Assembly (NCBI GenBank): GCA_033558025.1
Contig: JAUCEF010000017.1
Span: 3,906,001-3,970,000 of the forward strand
DNA length: 64,000 nucleotides
Reading direction: 5' to 3'
Source of the DNA: Phytophthora sp. 'mugwort'
Lineage: Eukaryota > Oomycota > Peronosporomycetes > Peronosporales > Peronosporaceae
This document shows, one piece after another, positions 32,974 through 43,653 of the stretch. Each line of letters begins with the position of its first letter. Within the stretch, counting starts at the first letter, position 1. The position numbers and the translations under genes are program-made. The notes below the pieces were generated by a model that was given only the letters and a program-made list of their open reading frames with translations, was not told the origin of the DNA and searched no databases.

Positions 32974-33449
32974 ATGGCGTCGCTTCTGGGAACGTGGGAG
33001 AGTGACGAGGCGTTCGGGAACACAGCGCTGGACTGGTCTCAGGCGGTGAAGGACCAGCGCGTTCAGCTCAAGCTCACATTCGAGCCCGGGAACCTTTACA
33101 AATTTCGCTTAGTGTCGAAAGGTGCTGCGACGGACGTGACGTCGAGCTTCCGTCATGTTGTAGCGAGCGAGGGCAGCTACGAACAGCAGGGCAAGGATGG
33201 GATCGTCATTCATGGAGACGTGTCCGGTATCAAGTGGACGTATTTGTTTGAGGATGAGGACAGTTTGCGGATCAGGTAGGAATGGGATTTTGAGGACTTA
33301 CTAGTGGACAGATCAAGACGCTGATGTCTCTAGTTGCTGTGTTGATTAATACCAGGCTGGAAGGTGCGAAGCGCTTCGGCAGATGCAAAGGCGTGGATGT
33401 TATCTACTTTACCAGAGCGAAATCTACACAACAGCTAAATGATCTGTAG
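32974..33449 (+). CDS. Small conserved-looking protein of unknown function (131 aa)
   Basis: Exons 32974-33275 and 33356-33449 join in phase through a GT..AG intron of 80 bp, giving 131 aa. The protein starts MASLLGTWESDE and continues with alternating hydrophobic segments (VQLKLTFEPGNLYKFRLVSK, GIVIHGDVSGIKWTYLF). This pattern suggests a small beta-barrel; the GTW near the N-terminus recalls lipocalin/FABP-type proteins, but that is only a resemblance. There is no signal peptide or membrane helix. The gene converges on the AVEN-like gene, with 51 bp between the stops. The clean splice and in-phase second exon make a real gene likely, even though I do not recognise it. Confidence 0.65.
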
Positions 33450-33500
33450 GTGCATCGAGAGGTTTTGCGTAACACGATTCATTTTTTGTGATGAAAACTT

Positions 33501-34388
33501 CTACAAGTCCAGTACATCGTCCAACCAATCTTCAAGCTGTTCCGTTTCTGCTGGGGTTCTTGTTGCGGTTGGTGCTGCAACTGCAGGTATCGAAGGCGTA
33601 GGCGTTGACTTCGTGCCACTTGATGTTGACGCGCTGAGGTTGAGCAAGAAGTCCAGCTCTGCCTCGCCTTGTGCAGGGTTCGACAGAGTTGCAGCTGGTA
33701 CTGGCATCGGTGCAGCTGCTGTGCCAACGAGGGACTCGGCACAGACCTTCTCCTTAGCAGATTCCCCCTCAGATTCAACGCCATCTTCATCTTGTGGCTC
33801 GAACGGCAAGTCAATCTGACACCAACAACAAATAACATGATCTAGTTGATAAGCGCTTTAAATTTTTTTAAAGTCTGCAAGATTATACAGCTCACGCAGT
33901 ATTTCGGATCCATGCGGTAGCGAGTATTCGGCGGCACAAGCTTCAGCTGCGAGGCGATCCAGTCCAAGTCCTGCGCAACAAGCAAGCGCTCTCGCCATGA
34001 GACCTGTATAACAGCACACCCCAGTCGCAGCCTTCCGTACCAGCATTCCGACAGCTCCCTGGTCGTCTGCAGCGTCTTCTTTCTCCTCCCATTGCTTCAT
34101 TGCGCGACTCTGGAAGTATTCACCGGGCGCAGCCCCCATCTTCTTCCTGTAACTCTGTTCCGATGCGAAGAACTGCGTGCGTCCTCCATGGTCTATTTGA
34201 GACCCTGGCCCCTCGCCGCCATCTTCGGCCTCGCGCTCCTCAAAGCGGTAGGCGTTGGAGCCGAGATTTCGCAGATGGCTAGGTCGACCGCTCCCTGACG
34301 CTCCTCCACGGCCTCGAGCCGCGTCGCCTGTTCCTCGACCACGGCCACGCCCGTGCGTCGCACGATACTTCACCTGCGACCGCCCCAT
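33501..34388 (-). CDS. AVEN-like protein (RGG-rich, cell-death/checkpoint regulator family)
   Basis: Exons 34388-34041, 33970-33896 and 33815-33501 join in phase through introns of 70 and 80 bp, giving 245 aa. The N-terminus is an RGG-type region (GRGRGRGTGDAARGRGG), followed by LGSNAYRFEE. The middle exon encodes DLDWIASQLKLVPPNTRYR. The C-terminus has EAELDFLLNLSAS and ends with EQLEDWLDDVLDL. Human AVEN shows the same layout: RGG-rich start, a GSNWDRY block, then E-ELDLLLNL and EELEDWLDSM at the end. AVEN inhibits apoptosis and also binds G-quadruplex mRNAs via its RGG box. Which of these roles holds in an oomycete is unknown. The two paired C-terminal motifs are the main support; the middle is weakly conserved. 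Confidence 0.75.
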
Positions 34389-34658
34389 GTGCTACGTAGT
34401 AGTAGTACCCCTAATGCGAAAGCTGATTTTAGCTAGTAAAAACAGGTAAATTTAATACTACTACGTCGTAGTACAATTTGTAGTATTTCAATGAAACAGA
34501 AAAGATCGATCCATTTTTAGCATTATGAATATGGGAACGATGCATGTGCTGGAGCCTATAGATATGCCAAGTAAGGGTACAAGACTTTGTGATTAGATGA
34601 AATCAACTCCGTTGTTCATTAGTGGTTGCGACTACGTCAAAGACTAAGAAATAGTAGT

Positions 34659-35570
34659 TTACTTCTTCGACTTCTTGGTGGCAAGCTTGCGCTGGTAGAA
34701 CTCAAGCTCCTTGCCCTCCAGGATGTAGCCATCGGCACGGCCAGACTGGCCGGGGCGCGACGAGATGACGGCCAACAGACGGCCGGACATGACCTGCTCG
34801 TCAATCTTGGAGTCGAGCACGCGCGTGCGCTGACGGTTGGCCAGCTTGCGCAGAACGTGGTCCGACTTCTTGACCTCCTCCTCCTCTTGCTTCTCAGCGT
34901 TCTTCTTGACGCCGATCTTGACACCGTAGTGGGCCTCGTACCACTGGCGGAACGGGGTAGCGTCCACCAGCACCACGGCGCCCTTCACGAGCGTCTTGGT
35001 ACGCACAAGCTCGTTGTTCGAGGCGTTGTACACGACATCAAGGATACGCGTCTTGCGAGCGCACACCTCCGTGCCCCAAGAAAAGTTTCCCGTCTCAAGG
35101 TGCAGAGCACGGAACTTCAAGTGGCCACCACGCACACGCACGGTGTGCACACGCTTGCCACCGAGCTTGGTGTGAGCGGGCTGACGGCCGAGCTCATATT
35201 TCCTTTTCTTGCGGAACTGCTTGCGCTTGCCACCTGTTTCGCGGCGCTTGTGGCGCGAATCGCGAGAGATACCTGGGAGTAATTAAGACACTGGACGTTA
35301 GCAACATATAGAGACCGATACTCTGCGTCGGAGCAGCATCATGAGGGACGAACGCAGGGCGAAGAACCCGCGGACTCGAATGCTGCCCGAAATTGGATGC
35401 AGCAGAGAGTCCGGGGTCGGACGAGGCGGGGAGCATGAGGGCTCCGGACCCGGTTCTCGACGCGTGCGTACTTAGCAGCAGCACCTCCACCCTGCGGAGA
35501 ACTTCACGGCGGCTAACCAAGCGCGAGACAGGTACAAGACAGGAGACGAGCGGCCGCGAAGCTTACCCAT
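34659..35570 (-). CDS. RPS8: 40S ribosomal protein eS8
   Basis: Exon 1 is only four bases (ATGG, 35570-35567). Intron 35566-35273 is 294 bp, and exon 2 35272-34659 completes 205 aa (human 208). The join gives [19 protein letters not shown], the universal eS8 N-terminus, followed by [32 protein letters not shown] and [15 protein letters not shown] blocks. The protein ends in lysines (KLATKKSKK). It is a structural protein of the small subunit. The intron right behind the start codon is the longest among the genes here and may carry expression signals. The gene shares a 244-bp divergent promoter region with the primase gene. Confidence 0.97.
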
Positions 35571-35814
35571 GATTCCGACGGAGTAATTTCGGTACTGTAC
35601 AGATTCCGAGCGGTCCAACTACTCGAGCCGCCCCTAGCCATTCAATGCTCTCAGCCAGTCGCTACAAGTGGTGTGGACCACACATACTGGTAAACCGGTA
35701 AAAGCGAAAAATGATCGGTTTTGTATGAACAAACTGTTAGGGAATTGTTAGAAACATGTTAATAACCTCGTTGCCGCCACTTTTTTCGCGCGCAGTGCAA
35801 CCAGCGCCTTGACC

Positions 35815-37348
35815 ATGCCGCAAGAGGACTTCTCCGCAGATCTACTGCAGATCTACTATGGTACGTTGCGTCTTATCGCGTGCGTCACCATCTCGACCAC
35901 TCCATATGAGTCCAAATGTGAGCCCTTACACGTCTCTCTACCCGTTGCCTCTGATAACATTTATTAGATCGGCTCTTCCCGTACAAGCAGATGACCCAGT
36001 GGTTGAGCTACGACGGAGGTGCGTCTCTATCTCTCTGCATACAACATATATACACAGGTCTAATTGTATTGTGCGTATAGGGGAGGAGTTTCTGTTCCGC
36101 CGCGAGTTGTCATACACGCTTGAGAACGACACGTACATTCGATACAAAGCCTTCCATAATGCCGAGGAACTCAAGACGAGCATGAGCAAGACGTTGCCCT
36201 TCAAGATCGATATTGGTGCCGTTTTCTCGGTGTCGCCCGTCGACAAGGGCAAGGTCAGCGCCGTGGACTTTACGCCCGAACAGCGCGAGCTTGTCTTTGA
36301 TATCGATCTGACGGATTACGACGACATCCGAACGTGCTGCGAGGGCGCCGCCATCTGCAACCGCTGCTGGCAGTTCATGGTCGCAGCGGTCAAAGTGCTG
36401 GACACCGCGTTGCGCGAGGACTTTGGCTTCGAGAACCTGCTCTGGGTGTACTCTGGACGTCGCGGTATCCATTGCTGGGTTGCGGACGAGCGTGCTCGGG
36501 GACTGGAGAACGAGGCTCGGTCGGCGGTAGTGGGTTATCTATCGCTCGTGGAGGGCAACGAGAACTCAGCTAGGAAGGTCAAACTGCGTGAGCCGTTGCA
36601 CCCGTCGCTCGAGTGAGTTGGATTTGTTGGAGATAATGGTGGACTGTTGGGGCTATTGCTAACAAAAGCTTGCTTTTTACTGACTGATAGTCGCGCTTAT
36701 CGACTGCTAGAGCCGCTATTCGAGGACATGATCTTGTCGGACAAAGGGCAGGGAATTATGTGCTCGGAGAAGCAGTGGATCAAGCTGCTGGCGATGGTGC
36801 CTGACGAGGACATTCGCGCTAACATGACACGTCGTTGGGGCGCCACTAACTGCAACACAGGCCCAACTGAGAAGTGGCGTGAGCTTAGAGATGCGGTAGA
36901 GAAGCAGGTGTTGAAGAATGTTAATTCCGCGAGAAGTGGCAGCAACGTCAAGCGCCCCGCGCCTAACAGTGACGCCAACAAGCGCTTTGCGGCGGCAGAG
37001 CTTCGCACGTGTCTCCAGGAGATCGTGCTGGCGTACCTGTACCCACGATTAGATGCCAATGTGTCCAAGCAGCGGAATCACTTGCTGAAGAGTCCGTTCG
37101 CTGTTCACCCCAAGACGGGTCGCATTTGTGTTCCCATCGACGTATCCTCCATGGAGGCCTTTGATCCGTTCAAGGTGCCCACCTTGGGCCAGTTGCACGA
37201 GGAGCTCAATTCAGACAAGCCCGCAACAAGCATGAAGGAGTACGTGGAATTCTTCGAGTCCTCATTCCTGAAGCCGTTGGCTGTGGCTGCCAAGCGAAAA
37301 GAGCGCGATGCGCGTGAGAGCGACGCTGCTATGACTGGTGACTGGTAG
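35815..37348 (+). CDS. PRIM1: DNA primase small catalytic subunit (PRIM1/Pri1)
   Basis: Four exons, 35815-35860, 35968-36018, 36081-36612 and 36691-37348, join in phase to 428 aa (human 420). Introns are 107, 62 and 78 bp. The N-terminus MPQEDFSADLLQIYYDRLFP, then QMTQWLSYDG and GEEFLFRRELSYTL, match Pri1. The metal-binding aspartates are in ELVFDIDLTDYDD. The zinc-binding cysteines are in CCEGAAICNRCW, and WVYSGRRGIHCWV is the nucleotide-binding SGRRGIH signature. The enzyme makes the RNA primer that polymerase alpha extends. Exon limits follow both splice consensus and unbroken homology, so confidence is high. Confidence 0.96.
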
Positions 37349-37609
37349 ATGAAACTTGTGTAGAGGTGATCGAAGGCACCGTAGCACCAGTGCGGAGCAG
37401 GCTCAAGCCATGGCGGGGTAAATATATTGTGTGCCTAAACAGCGTAATCTTCTACCTGCTGTATTGTGTGATTTGAATGCCGATCTAATGCCAGCCCGCA
37501 GGCATCTTCTTAGTTCAGTTCGATCCTCGTGCCTCTCTCGCCGCCTTAAAGCGGGATACTCGCTTAACAGGTTGCTGTGGCAAAGAGTAAAAGTGGACAA
37601 CCGTCAGAA

Positions 37610-39251
37610 CTAACACGCCAACGCATTAAAAGCAGGGCACCTAGTACTTACAGCTTCGCCGACTGGTTCCAGAGACACAGTTTCTCCAGTGTAGTTGGTG
37701 CCATGGAAGCGTGAGTGCCGAGGCTTTGAGAATGGAGAGGCCATGGGTGCGGACATGGAGGTCGGCGTCTTCTCCGTGATTTCATGCTCCACGACGCTGC
37801 CAGAAAACGCCGTCGATGCAGACGAAGCCGGGACGAACGAGGACGACGACGAGGATACAGAAGGCTTTAATGACGGCGAAGCCACAGGTACGGGTTCCGT
37901 TGTTGGCGGTGCTGGTGGCGGCTTGAGCTTTCCTGGTTCCTGGGCAGAGCTGTCGGACTCATTTGTCTTGGCTTTCGCCTTTTCACGCATCTGCTTTGCT
38001 TTCTCTCCTAGTTTTTTATCGGTGGGGGATAGTTCCATAGCACGCTCGAACGCCTCGGCAGCTTCTTCATACTGCTCCAGGGCCGCTAGAGCGCATGCCC
38101 TGCGGTAGTGACCTTTCACCCATGGTTCGTGCAGTGACACAGCAACATCAGAATCCTCCAGCGCCTGCTTATATTTCTTCAGACGATGGTAAGCTGCAGC
38201 ACGGTTGCCGTACAGAATCTGCAAGTATAACACAAGTTAGTCAACACCAATAGGAACGTCCACTCCACGCATACGCACATGCGAGGTCGGGTCCAGCTCA
38301 ATAGCCTGCGAATAGAACTGAGCAGCTGCCTGGAATCGTCGTCTAGCGAACGCATCGTTGCCCTTGGCCTTGAGTGCAGCAGCCTGTGCCTCCGCCGACT
38401 CCTCCTGGCTCTTTGTCTTGCCGTCACTCTCCAAGCTTCCGCCAGCGGCTTCACGCGCTTCCAGGTCCTCCATGCGCTTCATCATGTCATCCCAGTTCCA
38501 CGCTGCTTGTTCCTGCTTCAGCCGCTCTTCCTCCTCCACCTCGAAGTACTCCTTAATGTCTAGAAAACCCACCACCGGCAATTAGCACTCATCCAACCAT
38601 CCAGCAAAGCCAAGTCAATTCATACCATCATCCGTCGCACACGGAATCGGTCCGAGCTCGCTCTCCGCCTCAGTCTCTTGGATCTCGCGAATGTTCTCGT
38701 CCTCGTACATTTTCTGCAACTGCGCGACGCTGCCCAAGTCCGTCTTCTTGGAGCTGAGCTCGCGCAAATTCTCCTCCTGCGACTTAATCTGCTTGCGAAG
38801 AGCTGTCGTAACAATATAATTGTCGTCAATCTTTACAGCCTCCAGGTCGTTGCACTGCAGAACGCCAACGCACCTTTTTTCTTGCGCTCAATGATCTCGA
38901 GGGCCTGCGGTGTCGAACGCCACGAAAAATATTCGTCACCGAGATGCGCCAGCACCTCGTTGGAGCGCACGATCTTGCCCGGCACCATGGCGCGCTTGCC
39001 CAGCGGCACCATTACCTTGTGTGAGAGTTTCGTGGGCAGCTCCGCTAGCGTGTCGGCCACAGCATCGAAGCGGTCCACCTGGTCCTGTAGCTGCATCAGC
39101 TGCTCACGCACGCTCTCGATGCGCTGCGGTGACGCGATGAGCGGGGACAAAACGTTAAGCTCTATACCTGCTAACGATCTATGCATCAAGCGCCCACCTC
39201 CTGCAGCAGCCGAGCGTTCGCTGCCTCCGCCATCATACCCAACGCTGCCAT
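37610..39251 (-). CDS. URI1-like prefoldin-alpha protein with inserted TPR domain
   Basis: Five exons: 39251-39198, 39123-38874, 38802-38626, 38559-38279 and 38218-37610. All phases match and the protein is 456 aa. Residues about 18-125 form a prefoldin-alpha coiled coil with the URI/Bud27 beta-hairpin signature (ELPTKLSHKVMVPLGKRAMV, then PGKIVRSNEVLAHLGDEYF). An acidic linker with DIKEYFEVEEEERLKQEQ follows. From about residue 210 to 330 lie three TPRs (AKGNDAFARRRFQAAAQFYS, YGNRAAAYHRLKKYKQALED, HYRRACALAALEQYEEAAEA). The Ser/Pro-rich tail includes FSGSVVEHE, like FSGTVIEKE near the C-terminus of human URI1, and ends with a basic SRFHGT block. URI1 belongs to the prefoldin-like/R2TP complex with RPB5 and RUVBL1/2; the TPR factor there is normally the separate protein RPAP3. 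The gene is divergent from RPT1 across 190 bp. Confidence 0.85.
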
Positions 39252-39441
39252 CGTCTCGATCCTTTTTTTATGCTGATGACCAGCCAATGACAGATTACGT
39301 AATAATGTCCGAAGCAAGAATGCACGGAATTTAGGGGGTTACGCTTTCCTATTTTCGGTTAACTACGATTTCATTAAGTTGACGTGTTGTACACAAAAGG
39401 ATCTTCCTTCTTCCCCCCCAAATCCATACTTACCGAGCACC

Positions 39442-40758
39442 ATGGCAGCGGGCGAGTGCCAGACGAGCAACACGAAGGACTATGACAAGGAGGAGGACGA
39501 CCTTCTGGCCGGACCGGAGACGGTTCTTGACGAGGGCGATATTGCCCTCCTCAAGACCTACGGGCTGGGCCCGTACTCGCGCGTAATTAAGCAGGTGGAG
39601 GATGACATTAAGAAGGCGCAGAAGGCTGTGAATGACCTCATAGGCATCAAGGAGAGCGACACGGGGCTGAGTCTTCCCAGTCTCTGGGACCTCGTGAGTG
39701 ACAAGCAGATGATGCAGGAAGAGCAGCCGCTGCAGGTGGCGCGCTGCACCAAGATCATTAACGCCGGCGAGGAAGAGGCCAAGTACATGATTAACGTCAA
39801 GCAAATCGCCAAGTTCGTCGTGGGCCTAGGCGAGAAGGTCGCCCCGACGGACATTGAGGAGGGTATGCGCGTAGGTGTGGATCGTACCAAGTACGCCATT
39901 CAGATCCCGCTGCCGCCGAAGATCGATCCTACAGTATCGCTCATGACGGTCGAAGACAAGCCCGACGTCACTTATGACGACGTTGGAGGAGCCAAGGACG
40001 CTCTGGAGAAGCTCCGAGAAGTCGTGGAGCTGCCGCTTCTGCACCCCGAGAGGTTTGTCAACCTCGGTATCGATCCACCCAAGGGCGTGCTGCTCTACGG
40101 ACCTCCTGGAACGGGCAAGACACTATCCGCCCGTGCCGTAGCCAACCGTACCGATGCCTGCTTCATCCGCGTCATCGGTAGTGAACTAGTGCAAAAGTAC
40201 GTGGGTGAAGGAGCCCGTATGGTACGTGAGCTCTTCACCATGGCGAGGTCCAAGAAGGCCTGCATCGTGTTCTTTGATGAAGTGGACGCTATCGGTGGAG
40301 CACGAAGCAGTTCCGAGGAGGGAGGCACGGATAATGAAGTGCAGCGCACCATGCTGCAGATTGTTACCGAGCTCGATGGCTTTGACCCCCGTGGTAACAT
40401 AAAGGTATTGATGGCCACCAACCGGCCGGACACTTTGGACCCGGCGCTGATGCGTCCTGGACGATTGGACCGTAAGGTCGAGTTCAACCTGCCGGAGCTG
40501 GAAGGACGCACCCAGATCCTTAAGATTCACGCCAAGAGCATGAACTGCGACCGCGGTATCCGTTTCGAGCTAGTGAGTCGTCTGTGCCCCAACACGACTG
40601 GCGCTGAGCTGCGCAGTGTCTGCACGGAGGCTGGTATGTTTGCTATTCGTGCACGCCGCAAATCCGTGAGCGAGAAGGACTTCCTCGAGTCGGTCAACAA
40701 AGTCATCAAGGGATACAAGAAGTTCTCGTCGACGCCCAAGTACATGGTCTACAACTAG
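39442..40758 (+). CDS. RPT1: 26S proteasome regulatory subunit 7 (RPT1/PSMC2), AAA+ ATPase
   Basis: A single exon of 438 aa (human 433) from the ATG at 39442; an in-frame start 63 bp upstream would add residues with no family counterpart. The N-terminal coiled coil and OB region ([40 protein letters not shown]) are typical of RPT1. The AAA+ module has Walker A GPPGTGKT (about residue 219), Walker [12 protein letters not shown] (about 276) and the [11 protein letters not shown] arginine-finger region. The C-terminus is KYMVYN. It is one of the six ATPases of the 19S base that unfold substrates for the 20S core. Confidence 0.97.
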   Translation: MAAGECQTSNTKDYDKEEDDLLAGPETVLDEGDIALLKTYGLGPYSRVIKQVEDDIKKAQKAVNDLIGIKESDTGLSLPSLWDLVSDKQMMQEEQPLQVARCTKIINAGEEEAKYMINVKQIAKFVVGLGEKVAPTDIEEGMRVGVDRTKYAIQIPLPPKIDPTVSLMTVEDKPDVTYDDVGGAKDALEKLREVVELPLLHPERFVNLGIDPPKGVLLYGPPGTGKTLSARAVANRTDACFIRVIGSELVQKYVGEGARMVRELFTMARSKKACIVFFDEVDAIGGARSSSEEGGTDNEVQRTMLQIVTELDGFDPRGNIKVLMATNRPDTLDPALMRPGRLDRKVEFNLPELEGRTQILKIHAKSMNCDRGIRFELVSRLCPNTTGAELRSVCTEAGMFAIRARRKSVSEKDFLESVNKVIKGYKKFSSTPKYMVYN

Positions 40759-41884
40759 ATCAGGCGCTCGGCGGTGCAGAGTCGAACATCAGCCGAGTGT
40801 AGGCGACAACTCAGCACACGACAGAGAAGCTTAAATAAATACACACGCTACTGCAATGAACCCAAACTACTTATCTAGAGTATAGTTTTATTCTCTAGCA
40901 CTCTTTATAAACGGCGTGATCTCTATCATTATTGAAATGGGGGACGGTGTATCTTCGACAAAGAAGGGAAAGCTGGGGTGAAGTTGCTGAAACAAAAAAA
41001 AATGACGGAGGATGGCGTCCCGCTCTGAAGATGTGAAAAAGCGTAAAAGGAGCTACAGGCCGAGGATCCGTGCTAAGGGAATGGATTATGTACTTCAGTA
41101 GTATAATTTAGGGTCTGAAGGCTGAAACATCACTGCATTCGCGTAATAATCAACGGGACGCGTTGAACAAAATTTCTGGATAAGGAAAAGAAAGCGAAGA
41201 ATGCAAATTTTCCCTTGGATATTGGACCAGTCTGCAAAGTCCTACGTATCAACCATTATTATTTTATATCATTAATATTATTTAATATTATTTGTTGATA
41301 CGTAGAACTTTGCAGACTGGTCCAATATCAAAGGGAAATTTGCATTATTATTTTCGTTTTTAGTCCAAAGCCTTTGAGATATCAATTGCGTAAAAAAGCA
41401 AAGCGACTACTTACTGTAGTACTTCGATTTGTCGTTCCCGTGTCTTGCGGAAGAAACTAAGTGTAAATTGAGTTTGTGTTTCAGCAGTTTGCACTGTCGA
41501 GGCGAAACGATATGAACGTCCAGCTCAAGCTGGTGTGAAAAGCGAAGAACTGTCGATATACTGTTAAACTGCTGCAGACAATATATACTAAGTACTTCAT
41601 TTCTTAGGATAGGTCTTCTCGAGAAGTCTGGACAAAGTTAAGCGAGCGACATCCGCAATGACGTCGTTGAAGAATTACGTTCTTACGCACAGAAGCAGAT
41701 TGCGGGGTGATTTACTCGCTACCTGCTATTATCAAACGTGTGCGCTTGGACCCACAAGTAGTATATTGCCGAATAGTATCTTCATTTTCACGTGGGTAGT
41801 ATACAAATTACATCGGTAGATCGTGTTATGTTGTGTTTGGATAGCTAATAAAAATATAATGATTAATGATAGTAAAAAACTGTA
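40759..41884. other. Gene-free stretch with one MITE-like hairpin
   Basis: 1.1 kb between RPT1 and the second Tc1-like element. Apart from the inverted repeat at 41198-41352, I see no gene or structured element. Confidence 0.5.
41198..41352. repeat. MITE-like inverted repeat, about 55-bp arms, AT-rich loop
   Basis: ATGCAAATTTTCCCTTGGAT at 41201 onward pairs with ATCAAAGGGAAATTTGCAT at 41328-41346, and CAGTCTGCAAAGTCCTACGT pairs with ACGTAGAACTTTGCAGACTG. The loop of about 38 bp is almost pure A and T. There are only a few mismatches. No target duplication is obvious. Confidence 0.85.
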
Positions 41885-42121
41885 CAGCGGGTGCAAAAAG
41901 TCTGCACACACCCCTGAGCCGACCTCAGGTTTTTTTATACTGTGTTGGCTGTACTCGTCGGATTGGAGTGTGGTTTGTTTGCAGGATGCGGTACGCTCTT
42001 GCGCGTTCGCTGCTGCCTCTCTTTCCCCCTCTTTTTCAGTGGTTTGCATGGAGCGCGCAAATTGACAGAACCGGGGCCACAGAAAGTCTGCACCCACCCC
42101 AATTATACTAGTTTTATTATG
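41885..42121. repeat. Left terminal inverted repeat of the second Tc1-like element
   Basis: Reverse complement of 43239-43476 with scattered substitutions. The outer end is CAG next to TA. Confidence 0.92.
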
Positions 42122-42165
42122 GACCACTAAGTGCGCTTCCTTCATTTCCGGTTTGGCGCGCTAGC

Positions 42166-43211
42166 GATGGGGTAAGTGTCCATGCCTCATGTGCTGGATG
42201 AAGCAAGCTACTAACTGTGTGTGCTCTGTTTCAGGGGCAAAGAGTACCGCTTGAGCTGCGACGTCGCTGTGTCGCAAAGAGGATTGCTGGGCTCAGCTAC
42301 GGCAAGATCAGCAAGGAGTTAATGATGCTCTTACCAAGCGTAAAATCAATCATCAAGCGTCACAACATGCGGGGCCATTGCTTAAGTGCTGAGCGCTCCG
42401 GCCGCCCTCAACTGACCGACGAACAAATGGATCGCAAGATCGTTCGCACTGTAGAGAAGAACTGCTTCGTTTCAGCAGCTTCAATCGCCGCTACAGTGTC
42501 TGCTGAAATGGGAACGAAGGTTAGCGAATCGACAATCAGGTCGCGCATCCGCGACTCTGGTTTGCACGGCCGGTCGGCGAGAAAGAAGCCCCTCCTGTCA
42601 GCTGTGCACCGTCGAAAGCGTGTGGCATACGCCACCAATTGGAAGAATATGGAAGCTGAGGATTGGGAAAACGTCCTCTTCTCCGACGAGGCATCCGGTG
42701 AGCTCAACAGCACCACCGGCAGGGTGTACGTCTGGGGCCGGTCTAACGAGGCCTTCAACGAGAAGAGCACTGTGCCCACCTTCAAGTTGAGCCGCAAGAC
42801 CTCATGGTCTGGAGCTCGATATCGCACAATGGAGTGGGCAACATGCACTTCTGCGACAAAGCTCCGTGAACGGGGCCTACTACCGCAAAGCTGCCGACTC
42901 TTATCCGTTTTGTTCAAGATGGCGCCCCAGCTCATCGCGCCAAGGCCACAGCAGCGTATCTGAAGGAGTTGAAGCTCGACTGCATGGATCACCCTCCTCA
43001 AAGCCCGGACTTAAACCCCATCGAAAATCTCTGGGGCATCATGAAGGCCGAGCTCCACAAGACCCCTGCAACAGATCTTGACGACCTCCGCGTGAAACTA
43101 TCGACAATCTGGTACAACATCCCCGTCGAAACCGTGCAGAAGGTGATTTCCTCCATGCCCGCTAGGCTGGAAGCTGTTAGGGCGGCAACAGGAGGTTGCA
43201 CTAGATGGTAG
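42166..43211 (+). pseudogene. Broken Tc1-like transposase (D34E type) of the second element
   Basis: The frame around 42230-42790 carries two helix-turn-helix regions (VPLELRRRCVAKRIAGLSYG, SGRPQLTDEQMDRKIVRTVE) and the first catalytic Asp in LFSDEASGELN. The frame then shifts near 42795: MVWSSISHNGVGNMHFCDK is in another frame. It shifts again near 42880, and VQDGAPAHRAKATAAYLKE and SPDLNPIENLWGIMK carry the second Asp and the Glu, 34 residues apart. An ATGG followed by GTAAGT at about 42166 suggests a start codon plus intron ending TTTCAG, but the phase does not match the downstream frame. The gene cannot make a complete enzyme. Confidence 0.9.
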
Positions 43212-43238
43212 GTAGGTGTTCAGTTCGGTGATCGACAG

Positions 43239-43476
43239 CATACTAAAACTAGTAGAACTGGGGTGGGTGCAAACTTTTTGTGGCCCCCGGTTCTGTCAAT
43301 TTGCGCGCTCCATGCAAACCACTGAAAAAGACGGGAAAGAGAGGCAGCAGCGAACGCGCAAGAGCGTACCGCATCCTGCAAAACCAATCGCACTCCAATC
43401 CGACGAGTACAGCCAACACAGTATCAATAAACCTGAGGTCGGCTCAGGGGGGGGTGCAGACTTTCTGCACTCGCTG
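43239..43476. repeat. Right terminal inverted repeat of the second Tc1-like element
   Basis: Reverse complement of the left repeat, ending at 43476 and followed by TA. Confidence 0.92.
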
Positions 43477-43653
43477 TAGAATATAATTCTACTTAAATGA
43501 TGCTGGATAAAAACAAAGGCCACCTTCATGTTGCAGGAACGTTGATCCAGTTGAATACAAATACTGTAATACATTTACTTCGAAGTATTATAGCAGCTTA
43601 ATTATTACTGCGAAAATAAATACCTTACCTTCCAGTATTAAACGGTTTCAACA

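Larger units (their letters stand above)
41885..43476 (+). mobile_element. Second Tc1/mariner-type transposon, complete ends, inactive
   Basis: The element begins CAGCGGGTGCAAAAAGTCTG and ends with the complement of CAGCGAGTGCAGAAAGTCTG, flanked by TA at 41883-41884 and 43477-43478. The inverted repeats are about 237 bp (41885-42121 and 43239-43476). Length is 1592 bp. Its ends and transposase differ from those of the element at 9.1-10.7 kb, so it is a different family. Confidence 0.93.

Noticed and set aside
34626..35282. 218-codon plus-strand frame across eS8
   Set aside because: Antisense of a ribosomal protein gene; Leu-rich composition results from the sense Lys/Glu codons.
42217..42963. 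Second Tc1-like transposase as an intact 248-aa protein
   Set aside because: The frame loses homology after the first Asp; the remaining catalytic residues lie in other frames, so it is a pseudogene.
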